From NCBI GenBank assembly GCA_003833135.1, contig QZLH01000302.1, positions 31,086 through 95,085 of the forward strand: 64,000 bases of DNA, read 5' to 3'. The notes beneath the pieces were generated by a model, which saw nothing but the letters and a program-made list of their open reading frames with translations, was not told where the DNA came from and did not search any database. Within the stretch, counting starts at the first letter, position 1. Each line of letters begins with the position of its first letter. Shown in pieces: positions 24,480 to 34,428 of this stretch. The position numbers were made by a program, and so were the translations under genes. Source of the stretch: Oehlia diaphana (Eukaryota; Glomeromycota; Glomeromycetes; Glomerales; Glomeraceae).

Positions 24480-24726
24480 TCCGCACATCTTTCCAAAAAA
24501 AAAGGATAATTGGTGCTTTTCACACACAAATAAAGTTTATTTGCATTCCATAAATTGACTCTTTGGGATAGGTACTCGGATATTATGAGGAGTTCCGGAA
24601 TTGAGTGCGTAATATAACAATATAAAATTTTATTTACTTGTTTTTTAAGTCTATTCTATTCCGAACGTCATCTGATGAACCAAAAAATTTTCTGCAAAAT
24701 TGTGTCAGGGTAGAATGCTTTAAAAA
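24480..24726 (+). promoter_or_regulatory. Promoter of ISG12-like copy 1
   Basis: Blocks shared with the copy 2 promoter are TCCGCACATCTTTCCAAAAA (24480), TTTGGGATAG...ACTCGG (about 24562), TTCCGGAATT (about 24594), TGCGT, and TTTAAAAACTCGCCATTTTC (24719) followed by a CTCTCT tract ending in AG. TTTAAAAA sits about 35 bases before the conserved CAATTTAATC, as a TATA box before a transcription start would. Confidence 0.6.
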
Positions 24727-24833
24727 CTCGCCATTTTCCTCTCTCTTTTTAGCCAACAATTTAATCCATTATACATACAGTCTTTTAATCTCCATCTCCT
24801 CTCTTAAAAATCAATTTTTGCTACAAAAAAAAA

Positions 24834-25049
24834 ATGGGTTTCTTTTCAGCTGCATTTGTTGCTGTCGTTGGTGGTGCCGCTATTGCTGTCGGAGGTGGCC
24901 CTATCGTAGTTGGGCTCCTTGGAATCTCTGAAACTGGCGTCGTCGCTGGGAGTTTGGCGGCCGGCGCTCAAGCATACGTTGGAAACGTTGCGGCAGGTTC
25001 TATTCTCGCAAAATTAACTTCAATTGCCATGTTATCACCTACACCATAA
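24834..25049 (+). CDS. ISG12/IFI6-like small membrane protein, copy 1
   Basis: The frame gives 71 residues with no intron. The protein is nearly all Gly, Ala, Val, Ile and Leu, and can form two or three membrane helices (about residues 3-30 and 34-65). The segment from GISETGVVAGSLAAGAQ to AAGSILAKLTSIA matches the pattern of the Ifi-6-16 family (G-x-GIAAGS-x-AA then GS-x-A-x-LQS). Animal members sit in mitochondrial or ER membranes and respond to interferon; the fungal role is unknown. The start is set by the A-run and by alignment with copy 2 (same length, same MG start). The two copies differ at about 17 of 71 positions, mostly conservatively, so the protein is under selection. Confidence 0.75.
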   Translation: MGFFSAAFVAVVGGAAIAVGGGPIVVGLLGISETGVVAGSLAAGAQAYVGNVAAGSILAKLTSIAMLSPTP

Positions 25050-25374
25050 TAGGTTTTTACCATTTTTCATTCATTTTTTATTGTGAAAATATCAATATAA
25101 AGCAACTTATTGATAGGTTTTTTTTTTCAGTAGCCGTTACATTATTCTGGGCGCTTTAAAAAATATTATATTATATTAAAGCTATTCAGAATTATATAGT
25201 GAAATAATATTTACTTTTTTGTATATTTTTCCTACATTTTTTATTTCACTCATTTTTTTTTTGTTTCATTTTTTTATTTCATTTTATTTTTTTTTATTTT
25301 CACTCATTTTTACTCATTGTTTATTTTCAGAAAAAATCTATTTAAATAAAAAAAAAAGTTTGAATATATAATTT

Positions 25375-25382
25375 TCACGTGA
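25375..25382. promoter_or_regulatory. TCACGTGA box upstream of the Uma2-like gene
   Basis: A palindromic E-box-type sequence lies 85 bases upstream of the ATG at 25467. The same motif occurs upstream of several other genes in the window. Confidence 0.35.
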
Positions 25383-25466
25383 ATAAAATTTTGCGTTGAA
25401 CGTGATATGATTTAACTTGACTCGCCTTTTGTCTGATTTTTCTTCTTTCTTCTTTTACACTTCAAA

Positions 25467-26356
25467 ATGTTTCCACGTTTTTTAGTTCCTAAAAGTAATA
25501 TCGAACAATTTGAGGAAACTTCGTACATTAATCCTAAGTCTTTTCGAATGAACCTTATTGATGGCCAGCTTGATATATTACCAGCAGTAGAATATGAAAC
25601 TGGTATGTCGCTTTCTAAAGACAGTTTTTATCGAATTAAAATGTTACTTTTCTGTATTAAAATCGTATGTATTAGCTAAAAGAGAAACAAATATGAATTT
25701 TCGAGTTAATGAGTGGTGCAATACTAACTCCAACATGGTTGGAACCTTTATTCCTTCCTCGGTACAGTACATTAAGAAAGAGTTTCGTTGATTTTTTTTT
25801 ATTATTTTCTGATATCATATCTTTTTGTTTATTATAGACATGTGTTACTTTACCAAATGGTGATATTCTAAACCCTAGTATTGCTGTTGTACTTAATGCC
25901 AGGTTTCTAAACATAATCAAAATAAATAATTTCATTTTTTGCAATTATTTTAAGAAAAAACTTTTTTTTTTTTTTTTATTGCAGGTGGAACGCTCTAACA
26001 GATGTTCAAAAAGATCGAGCATATCCACTAGTTGCACCAAATTTCATTGTGGAGTTCCGTTCAAAGATTGATTCACCTGAATATTTTCATAATAAAATGT
26101 TGCGATGGATTGACGGTGGAGTTGAAGTAAGTAAAAAAATTATGATGACTATTTGTTTACCAATCTTTATATTAAATTATTGGTTTTATTTTAGGAAGGA
26201 ATATCAATTGATCGATTTGTAAATCCACTTGAAGTAAGAATTTATAGCTTTGATTCTAATTCTAATCAAATCGTTTGGTTAACACACTCAAATCCTTACC
26301 AAATTGCGTCAAAAGTTCTTGATGGATTTGTAATTAATATGGAAGATATCCTTTAA
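25467..26356 (+). CDS. Uma2-like (PD-(D/E)XK fold) protein, probably catalytically altered
   Basis: Five exons (25467-25602, 25676-25761, 25838-25902, 25985-26126, 26195-26356) join in frame to 196 residues, the usual Uma2 domain length. Introns are 65-82 nt. The family layout is visible: an ING-like LIDGQLDILP near residue 30, a beta-strand with LNPSIAVVLNARW (85-97), PNFIVEFRSKID (114-125) carrying the conserved Glu (E119), a downstream Lys (K133), and GGVEEGISIDRF near the C-terminus. The Asp expected in the first strand (SPD in typical members) is Ser88, so metal-dependent cleavage may be lost. Exon 2 ends on a weaker GTACAG donor. The gene follows the ISG12-like gene by 0.4 kb, and the pair was duplicated together. 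Confidence 0.7.
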
Positions 26357-26359
26357 ATG

Positions 26360-28230
26360 AAATTATAAAGAACCTAATATTTTGTTCTGTTGTCCCTATC
26401 AATTTCGTTCTGTTGTAATTTGTTCATTAATAAAATTCAAACTTTATCGTAAATTGTGTGATTTAAAGATTTGATGATGTGATAATTAAAACTTTCATAT
26501 TATATACAGTAATTATCTTACATAATGTTTAATGTTATGTCTTATTTGGGAAGAATTAAGGTTTATTTCCTTACTTATAATATGTGGATAAAAGAATTAA
26601 TCAGAAAAAAAAGGTACGCATCTTAATAAATGAAAAAACTATTGGTATTTTTACTTTCATCTTTTTCTTTTAAATTATTTAATAGAAAGAATTACTACTT
26701 TTTTGACAAATTATTTATTTCGATAATGTATTTGTGCTGCAACTATATTTAATAGAATTTTATTGTATATCTGATATCCGATTTTATAAATGAGGAGAGT
26801 ACCGGGTAATTGGACAAAAATCCCAGGTACTACCCTGGATGCATACCCAAGATTCGCCATCAAATGAGTCCTGATTATGAAAATAATTTTAAAAAAATAT
26901 GACTCATCCAAGTATATGAAAAACTTTTATTGAATTATTGAATGCACCAGATATTTCGTTGTGATAGGTCACCCTTACTACTACTATAACATGAATGGGA
27001 TAAATAAAGATAAAGATGAATACGAGTAATATGAGCCCTATATAATAGACCAGCCCTGTAATTGGGATTAACCAAACAACTTATTTACATGGAAAAATGT
27101 GACTCTCAAGAATCTTACTTCATAAAAAGAAGGAAAGTTGTATTCTAGGATCTTTTTAATATATCGAATTTATCTTCTATTTTAGTATCTAGAATATTCC
27201 ATTTTACTTATTCTTCATTATTTACATGATTATTCACAAAGTTTATCATCTACAAATTTTAATTTCTCACTAAACTGTTCAAGCATAGCGATCATTGTTC
27301 AAAGATTTTATTCCAGGTTTCGTTCATTGTTGTCGAAAAATCAAGGCATCATTTAAGGGTTACTGTACAGTACATACATTTTTGATTTGAACAACATGTT
27401 AACAATCAAAAAATTTTATGAGAGTCACGCTCCGAGGAATTTTGCGAGGTCGATGAATATGTCACAATAAGCTAAAGATATACAGACTTGTTAATGTCTG
27501 ATATGTTAACATTGTCGTGACTCCTTCATAAGTTGATTGATTTGAGATCTTAAAGATTTGTCATAAGGTGCAGAGCGTGACTTAACTAAGTATTACATCA
27601 CGCCTCACGTCATTAGTTCAGGAATCAATAAAAACGGATCAATGAAGAAATTAGAAAAGATTTAGTCTGAGATCTAATCTAATAATGGTTTGCCCTGATA
27701 CTGACCTAATATTTATTAGGTATATATTTGTATGATAATACGCAAAATTCACAATTTTTGATTATTTTGACTTTGGTAATATTAATTTATCATAATTTGT
27801 ATGCATAATTGATTGGGAAATCTTTTGTTTCGCAAAAAAAAAAGTGCCGAGAAAACGTAATAATCTTTTCATTTATCGATAAAAAAAAATCACATTTTTT
27901 CATTAGATTTAAATGTTTTAGATGAATTAGAATTTATTTAAATTCGTGAAAAAGTGACGCAGAATTTCATCATTATCTCGGCTCATATACAGTATAAATA
28001 TTAAAAGTTCCAGAGACTCTCATATGAGAGATATTGTGATAATAACCCCGAAAAGAGAAAATAAATTGATCTAAAAAATTCTACGCGTTATTCCAAATTA
28101 TGTTATCTGATTTATCGTCAGTCATTCGCCAAAAGATAATAATTACATCACTAATTCATAATTATTACATCATAAATAATAATTTAGTCTTATAAAGTTA
28201 TCAAAGAAATCATTTAAAATAATCAAAATA
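26360..28230. other. Intergenic DNA between the two cassette copies
   Basis: This holds the 3' flank of the Uma2-like gene, including AAATTATTTAATAGAAAGAA at 26673, which recurs after the truncated second copy. The rest is AT-rich, with short inverted words such as TACTGTACAGTACAT near 27362. No gene is supported. Confidence 0.5.
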
Positions 28231-28237
28231 CAGATAC

Positions 28238-28463
28238 TCCGCACATCTTTCCAAAAAAAAGTGGGTAAATAGGGCTTACGCTTATTAACATTCTCATATA
28301 TTAACTTTTTGGGATAGTAACTCGGGAAATTAGGATTCCGGAATTATAATTGCGTGATACAACAAATTTTCTTTAAGCCTATTTTTGAAAAAACGCCTGA
28401 TAAAACAAAGAATATTCTACAAATTATTGTGATACTTTCGCGATAAGCAGAATGATTTAAAAA
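28238..28463 (+). promoter_or_regulatory. Promoter of ISG12-like copy 2
   Basis: It carries the same ordered blocks as copy 1: TCCGCACATCTTTCCAAAAA (28238), TTTTTGGGATAGTAACTCGG (about 28306), ATTCCGGAATT (about 28342), TGCGTG, and TTTAAAAACTCGCCATTTTC (28456) with a CTCTCT tract. Between the blocks the two copies have diverged strongly. Confidence 0.6.
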
Positions 28464-28589
28464 CTCGCCATTTTCCTCTCTCTCTTCAGCAATCAATTTA
28501 ATCTTTATATCTACCATCCGATATACATTCTTTAAGTCAATTTATACATCTTTATTAAAGCTTTATTTTATTTATAAAAAAAAGAAAAG

Positions 28590-28805
28590 ATGGGTTTATT
28601 GGCAGCTGCAGTCGTTACTGTCGTCGGTGGAGCAGCGATTGCTGTCGGAGCTGGCCCTGCTGCAGCTGGACTCTTCGGAATCTCTCAAACTGGCATCGTC
28701 GCTGGGAGCATGGCGGCCGGCGCTCAAGCATTCGTTGGAAATGTTGCGGCAGGTTCTGTTCTCGCCCAATTAACTTCAATGGCCATGTTAGCACCTACAC
28801 CATAA
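28590..28805 (+). CDS. ISG12/IFI6-like small membrane protein, copy 2
   Basis: This 71-residue paralogue of the protein at 24834 has the same length, the same MG start and the same PTP end. The conserved GISQTGIVAGSMAAGAQ and AAGSVLAQLTSMA segments fit the Ifi-6-16 pattern slightly better than copy 1 (Gln before LTS). It is hydrophobic throughout, with two or three potential membrane helices. Promoter blocks and the 3' stretch (CAATATCAATGTAAAGCAAC) are shared with copy 1, so the whole gene was copied. Function in fungi is unknown. An antimicrobial or organelle-membrane role would be only analogy to animals. Confidence 0.75.
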   Translation: MGLLAAAVVTVVGGAAIAVGAGPAAAGLFGISQTGIVAGSMAAGAQAFVGNVAAGSVLAQLTSMAMLAPTP

Positions 28806-28859
28806 AAGGTTTTTTATCATTCATTTTTCTTGTGGCAATATCAATGTAAAGCAACCTAT

Positions 28860-30620
28860 TGATAAGGGGGTTTTTTTTCATAACCAGCTTGTCATGGCCG
28901 TTCTAATCTCGAATAATAAAATATTTTATTAAAATACTGCATATTTCAAAAAAAATAATTGGGATTTGAATTTTTTTTTACGAACAAATTGATATAATTT
29001 TTTTTAAAATTTTTTTTTTGTTATTTTTCTTTTTTTAACCTTTTTTTTTTTCATTGATTTGTTTTTAATCTTTTTTTTTTCATTTTGTTTTTTTTTTTCT
29101 TTTTTTAATCTTTTTTTTTATTTTTTTATTTTTTTTTATTAATCTTTTTGATATAAATTAATAAATCATATTTTGACAAAATAATAATGAAGTTTAGTTT
29201 TATTTTATTTTATTTTAATTTTTATTTTGCACAGACAAAATCATTAAAAATAGAAAAAAAAAAATTATGAACATAATTGATAATAATTTCATTTGAATAA
29301 GCATTTTTGAATTTTGTCTCGAAATTTTTAGATCCTAAAAATAATATCGAACTATTCGAGAAAACTCCAAAATTATTTAACAGAAAGAATTACTTTTTTT
29401 TGTATCATTTAATAATAAATGGATAAATTGAAACGCTAACGTATTTTACAGAAATTTCCCCACTATTTGTCTAAATTAAAAATTCTTTACGTTTTAGTAA
29501 GAATTAACTGCCAAATTTCTCGATTATCACTTAAATCATCATAAAAAAAATATGTTATTCATTCATTTACAAGCGATGATTGCGTAATGTTGAGATATTG
29601 TACAATGTACATATTGTGAATTTCATAATTTATAATTATAATTTATGAAATTTATGATCTGATATTCAGAGGACCTATGCTGTCCGCGCCCACGCCCCTT
29701 ACAGTAGATTTATTTGTTACTTTTGATATATTGTTTTGTAACAATTTTAGGTATAAAATAATAATATTAACGAAGATAGACATTGTTAAACTGGAAAGAA
29801 AATATATGTATCGATATTGAAGAGAAGTATAAAATTCACTGTAAATTTATGTTTTAAGACGACAGACATATTTCAGGCAAATCATCCGCACCCATCATAG
29901 ATCAGCACATATAGCTTAAAAATTGTGAATTTTATAAAGCATCCCAGGAAACCGAAAAATTCAGATGCATCTATATAATTTGACCTTTTTAAATCCGCGT
30001 GTCTATGCGTGAGGTATCACTGGCCTTATGCACCCGCTTTGGTGAAACACGCCTATTTCTTATAACATTAAAAAACAGGATACATTTTTAGTTTTTTCGG
30101 GACACCAGAAAACATAATACTAACAAACCAGGAAACTATCATATAATGCTAATTATAGCGTGTCTTTTAAGAAATAATTTAATTATAATTCATTTTTAAT
30201 CATTATAATAAATTATTTTGTATTGTCACATGCCTCGAACGAACCGGTTTAGCACACGTATAATTACATGTAATATCCACGTCTTCAAATGGAATGTTCT
30301 AAATTGCTACTTCCGATCCCAAATATTTGACAAATTGTCAAATCTATATTAACCGAATCGTAAACATTGGTCCAAAAAAAAAAAAATCCTCTTTTTAAAT
30401 ATAGTTACATAAAAAAGAGGATATGGCTTATAATGACCAAGCTTTTACAATCGATTCACAAATATTATTGCTTAGCAATTGGGGCTTTGGGCTGATTAAT
30501 AAGATTTTCCTACTAAGCCACTCAAAATATCATTTATTTGTATATGACATTTTTGATTTTTCGTTAGATCTTTACTTAATTTGATGATAATCATATTTAA
30601 ATTTGTTCATAATTAAAAAT
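28860..30620. other. Intergenic DNA with long T tracts
   Basis: Bases 28970-29160 are almost pure T with scattered A and C. A remnant of the Uma2-like gene follows at 29326. The stretch 29640-30110 has higher GC and may be old transposon sequence, but clear ends were not found. Confidence 0.45.
29326..29394 (+). pseudogene. Deletion remnant of the second Uma2-like gene
   Basis: TTTTTAGATCCTAAAAATAA and the following bases to 29369 match the 5' coding end of the Uma2-like gene (25479-25522) with about 7 differences in 44. Directly after it, AAATTATTTAACAGAAAGAA (29371 onward) matches the 3' flank of copy 1 at 26673-26692. All sequence in between, about 1.15 kb, is absent. The second cassette therefore lost its Uma2 gene by one internal deletion. 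Confidence 0.7.
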
Positions 30621-30834
30621 AATAAATGATTGAATCCGTTCCCGTTGAGGTTGGGCAAACAAAAAACGTGTTCAGCAAGGCAACAATTACAAAAAGAATG
30701 TGGCGAGGCTATTCATATAATATATACATTCATTCATTCATTCATTTATTTCCGTCTTTCAAAATTATTATTTTTTTTCGTTTTTCTTTCCCTCTCCTTT
30801 TTTTTTCCTTTTTTTTTTGCAAAAATTCAAAATT

Positions 30835-32760
30835 ATGGGACAATATTGTTTTTTACTTCGTCGTTTAATCCATATAATAAATCATAGATCAAAAAAGACA
30901 GAATTAAAATCTAAAGAAGCAACAACAGTTAAAAAACATAAACAATTTTTTGAAATTGAATGTGAACAAGAATTATTTAATGATTTAGGAAATTATGAAA
31001 ATGTAAGATTAGATTCTTTAGAAAAATCAAAATTGGAAGATTTTTCATTAGAATTATCATCATCATCTTCTTCCTCCTCCTCCTCTTCAACAAAATCATC
31101 AACAATAACAACAACAGATTTATCATCATTACCAATGGAATGTCTTACACAAATATTTAAAAATGTGGGATTTTCAGGATTATTTTCATGTTTATTAGTT
31201 TGTCGTTCTTGGTGTAGGAATGTTATTCCTATATTATGGTCAAAACCTTTTGATAAATTATCAAAAGATTGTAGATATAAACTTATTAGAACTTATATAA
31301 CTTGTTTATCAGAAGAAGAAAAGATTTTTTTAAATTCAAAACTTTTAAAATATGGATTTAAAATACCTAATAATAAAAATAGTTTATTTAATTATTCAAT
31401 TTATTTAAAAGAATTATCATACGTTGATTTATATCAATCAGTCGATTCTGGTATAAAATATTATCGTAAATCTTTTATTGGAAGGAATACTTATAAATTA
31501 ACTTATTTAATAACAAAATCATTATGTAAAATGTTTTTAACAAAAAATATAACTGATCCTTCTTATAATTTACAATCATTTAAAATAGATAAATATTTTA
31601 TACAAATTGATGATATTTTTCCTAATATTGAATTATTTACAAAATTTTATCCTGGTTTATCACAAATTACTAAATTCTCTCTTAATTATTATAATCCAAT
31701 TTCAGATAATCTTTTTAAATTTTTACAACATTTTCCTACTTTATGTAAAGGATTATATCATTTAGATATAACTTTACCTTATTTTGAAAATAATCAAATT
31801 ATAATAGATTTATTAATTTCTATTATTAAATCTCAAAAAAATTTACAAGAATTTAATTTATCTGGTGCTAGAATTGGTGCAAATTTTATTATACCAATCC
31901 TTTTTTCTTATCATTATAATAGTTTAATTTCAATTAAATTTCAAAATATTAATTTTCATAAAGTTAATTTACGTTCAATAATTTCTTGTAAAAAATTAGA
32001 AAATCTTACAATTTATCATTGTACTGGTTTAACTAAATCTAGTTTACCTTTATTAGTAAAAGATTTTAATTCTTCTCATTATAATGGTGGTATGAGATTA
32101 AAATCTTTAAATATTGGATGTTCTCCAAAAGATTCTCAAATTCCAAAATTAATTCTTGAATCTTTACTTTCTACAACATGTCAAGAATTATGTTTGGATT
32201 TAATTACTCCAGAAATTATTAATGCCATCAAGAATCGTTGTCAAAATATCACCACATTAAAACTTCGGGATTATTTCATTAGCAATGATGATATTATTAC
32301 AACAGAATCATCATCATCATCATCATCATCTTCTTCTTCTTCTACATCTAATTCTTTATTATATAATTTATTTCATGCTTTATTATTAGAAAGGTTAACA
32401 ATTATTATTAGTCCAAAGAATAGTGATTATGAAGAATTAAACATTAATGCTAGAGATTTACCATCAAGTTGTTGGTATTTAGAATTACAATGTGGTTATT
32501 CTGTTAGAAAATTATGTGAATTATTATTAAGTGATGAATGTGTGGCCCCAATTAGAGTATTAATTATAAACTATTTAAGATTAGATATTTCTCATTTGAT
32601 GATCGTAAGAGATTTTGCAATGGTCAAAGGAACTTTGAAATATTTTGGAATTGGTGGAAGAAATGATTTTGATAAAGATGAATTAGATGTTATTAAAGAA
32701 TTACAATATAAATATAATGTTACCGTTCATTATAATGATGTCGGTGACATAATGTATTAG
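30835..32760 (+). CDS. F-box protein with LRR-like repeats
   Basis: A single exon gives 641 residues from ATG 30835; another ATG 18 bases upstream is in frame. The F-box is at about 97-138: LSSLPMECLTQIFKNV, then LVCRSWCRNVIPILWSKPF. A serine run from a TCA/TCC microsatellite precedes it, and a second one lies near residue 500. The long C-terminal part has leucine-rich helix-strand repeats (LYHLDITLPYF, LQEFNLSGARIG, LKSLNIGCSP, ITTLKLRDYF). F-box proteins bind Skp1 in SCF ubiquitin ligases, and the LRR part would choose the substrate. The family is greatly expanded in arbuscular fungi. T-rich DNA lies directly upstream. The gene is intact. Confidence 0.85.
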   Translation: MGQYCFLLRRLIHIINHRSKKTELKSKEATTVKKHKQFFEIECEQELFNDLGNYENVRLDSLEKSKLEDFSLELSSSSSSSSSSSTKSSTITTTDLSSLPMECLTQIFKNVGFSGLFSCLLVCRSWCRNVIPILWSKPFDKLSKDCRYKLIRTYITCLSEEEKIFLNSKLLKYGFKIPNNKNSLFNYSIYLKELSYVDLYQSVDSGIKYYRKSFIGRNTYKLTYLITKSLCKMFLTKNITDPSYNLQSFKIDKYFIQIDDIFPNIELFTKFYPGLSQITKFSLNYYNPISDNLFKFLQHFPTLCKGLYHLDITLPYFENNQIIIDLLISIIKSQKNLQEFNLSGARIGANFIIPILFSYHYNSLISIKFQNINFHKVNLRSIISCKKLENLTIYHCTGLTKSSLPLLVKDFNSSHYNGGMRLKSLNIGCSPKDSQIPKLILESLLSTTCQELCLDLITPEIINAIKNRCQNITTLKLRDYFISNDDIITTESSSSSSSSSSSSTSNSLLYNLFHALLLERLTIIISPKNSDYEELNINARDLPSSCWYLELQCGYSVRKLCELLLSDECVAPIRVLIINYLRLDISHLMIVRDFAMVKGTLKYFGIGGRNDFDKDELDVIKELQYKYNVTVHYNDVGDIMY

Positions 32761-33609
32761 ATTCTACATCTAAAAATCTAAAAGTTGATAGTATTTATAC
32801 ATTTTTATATCTTCTTTATTTTTTTTTTTTTTTATTGACATTTAATAAAAAATTTTGTATAGCAATTATATTACAATTAAGACAAATCCGTTTCGTGAAT
32901 TATGGTCTACAGACCATACTTTGTATTATGACTGATTGGTCCATCATTTTTACATAGCATACAATATTGGAGTTATAAATATACTAGAAAAGGATGATAT
33001 GAAAAAAAATATGCTTTATATACTGTTACATTTCAAATTATAATTCGGTGATGTTTTATATCGTCTAATATTTATTTTCTTGTACTATACAGGATATTTT
33101 ATTTATCATACTATGGACAATACATAAAAATTTTTTCTGTTCAATGATATCTTTCAGATTGTTTAATTGTTAAATTTTTTTTTTAAATCCCTTATCAAAT
33201 ACCTTATCATTATATTGTTATTTAAGCTTTGCTACACTAGATACAACCAAAAATTTAATAGAGACACATTGTATATCAGGAATTGAAGATTCAGTAACCG
33301 TTTTTGAATAACTAATAGAGTTTTAAGGTTTCATAAAATGTGAAATCATTTGACATATTAAAATTTCTTAACAAAACAATCTTTTAGGACCCGAAGAAAA
33401 ACTATCGAAGAAATAAAATAAAAAAATTAATATATGGGATAGATTTATAAAGTAATTTATAGTAATCAATTTCTGTTTTCAATACTCTGTTATTCAGTGC
33501 TATATATTATTCTTTCAGATAATGCCACTATTGTTTTCCTAATCGTAGACCTGGTATCTGAATTGCTATCAACCTACCTCTATCATTACGCTAATATCAT
33601 GAATTTTTA
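32761..33609. other. Convergent 3' flanks
   Basis: This separates the ends of the F-box gene (plus) and exportin-5 (minus). AATAAA-like signals lie at about 32843. No gene is seen. Confidence 0.5.
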
Positions 33610-34392
33610 TTAATCGAACAGATCAACTAATCCTGTTGGATCATCTACATCTAATACTCCAATTTTAGGTTTTATATAATTTCCTGCAAGAGTTCTCTTT
33701 GTACTTTTTTGTTCTCCTGTAATATTTATTTTAAACCATTCACCTTTCGAAACCTAAATTTTGCAGGAAAAATATTAAATAATTTTTCTGGGTTATGTTA
33801 ATTATAGTTTTTGATTTAATGTATAATTACCCCAGTTATTCCTTCTAAAAATTTTTTTACAATATTTTTTCTTATCTTAAGTTCAGACGCTTGGCTTAAA
33901 TCAACTTCGAATTTCTATAAAAAAAATTAAAATTAAGAATAATCCAAAAAATCTAACTAATAAATAAACTTGTTTCTTACTTGTAACTTTCCATAGTCCA
34001 TATTTAACAAGTTAGCAAAAGTTTCAAAAGGTATAGTAGAAATAGGTCTCAAATCGATATAAATATCTGTTATTAAAGATATTATGACAGGATGTGATTC
34101 TTTATGATAACCATCATGAAGTGCCTAAATTGACCAAGTTAATCCGCTTTTTAGAAAGGTATTTGTAAGAAAATAACAAATAATTGAATATTCGTATAAC
34201 TTACTTGTAAAGCTGAAGATAATAATTCTTTTCCGACAAATTCCCTTAGTGCTTCTCGTTTTATTAAATTTGGCAATATTCTTACACATAGCTGAGTTGT
34301 CCGTATACATGACACAGAGTCCTTACATGTCATTAAATGGCATAGACTTTTTAATAAATATTCCGTTATAGGCTACAGTTTTATTTTAAAAA

Positions 34393-34428
<36 letters not shown>

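Noticed and set aside
25603..25624. A 22-nt GT...AG intron in the Uma2-like gene
   Set aside because: Too short to splice; the 73-nt intron 25603-25675 gives a better frame and length.
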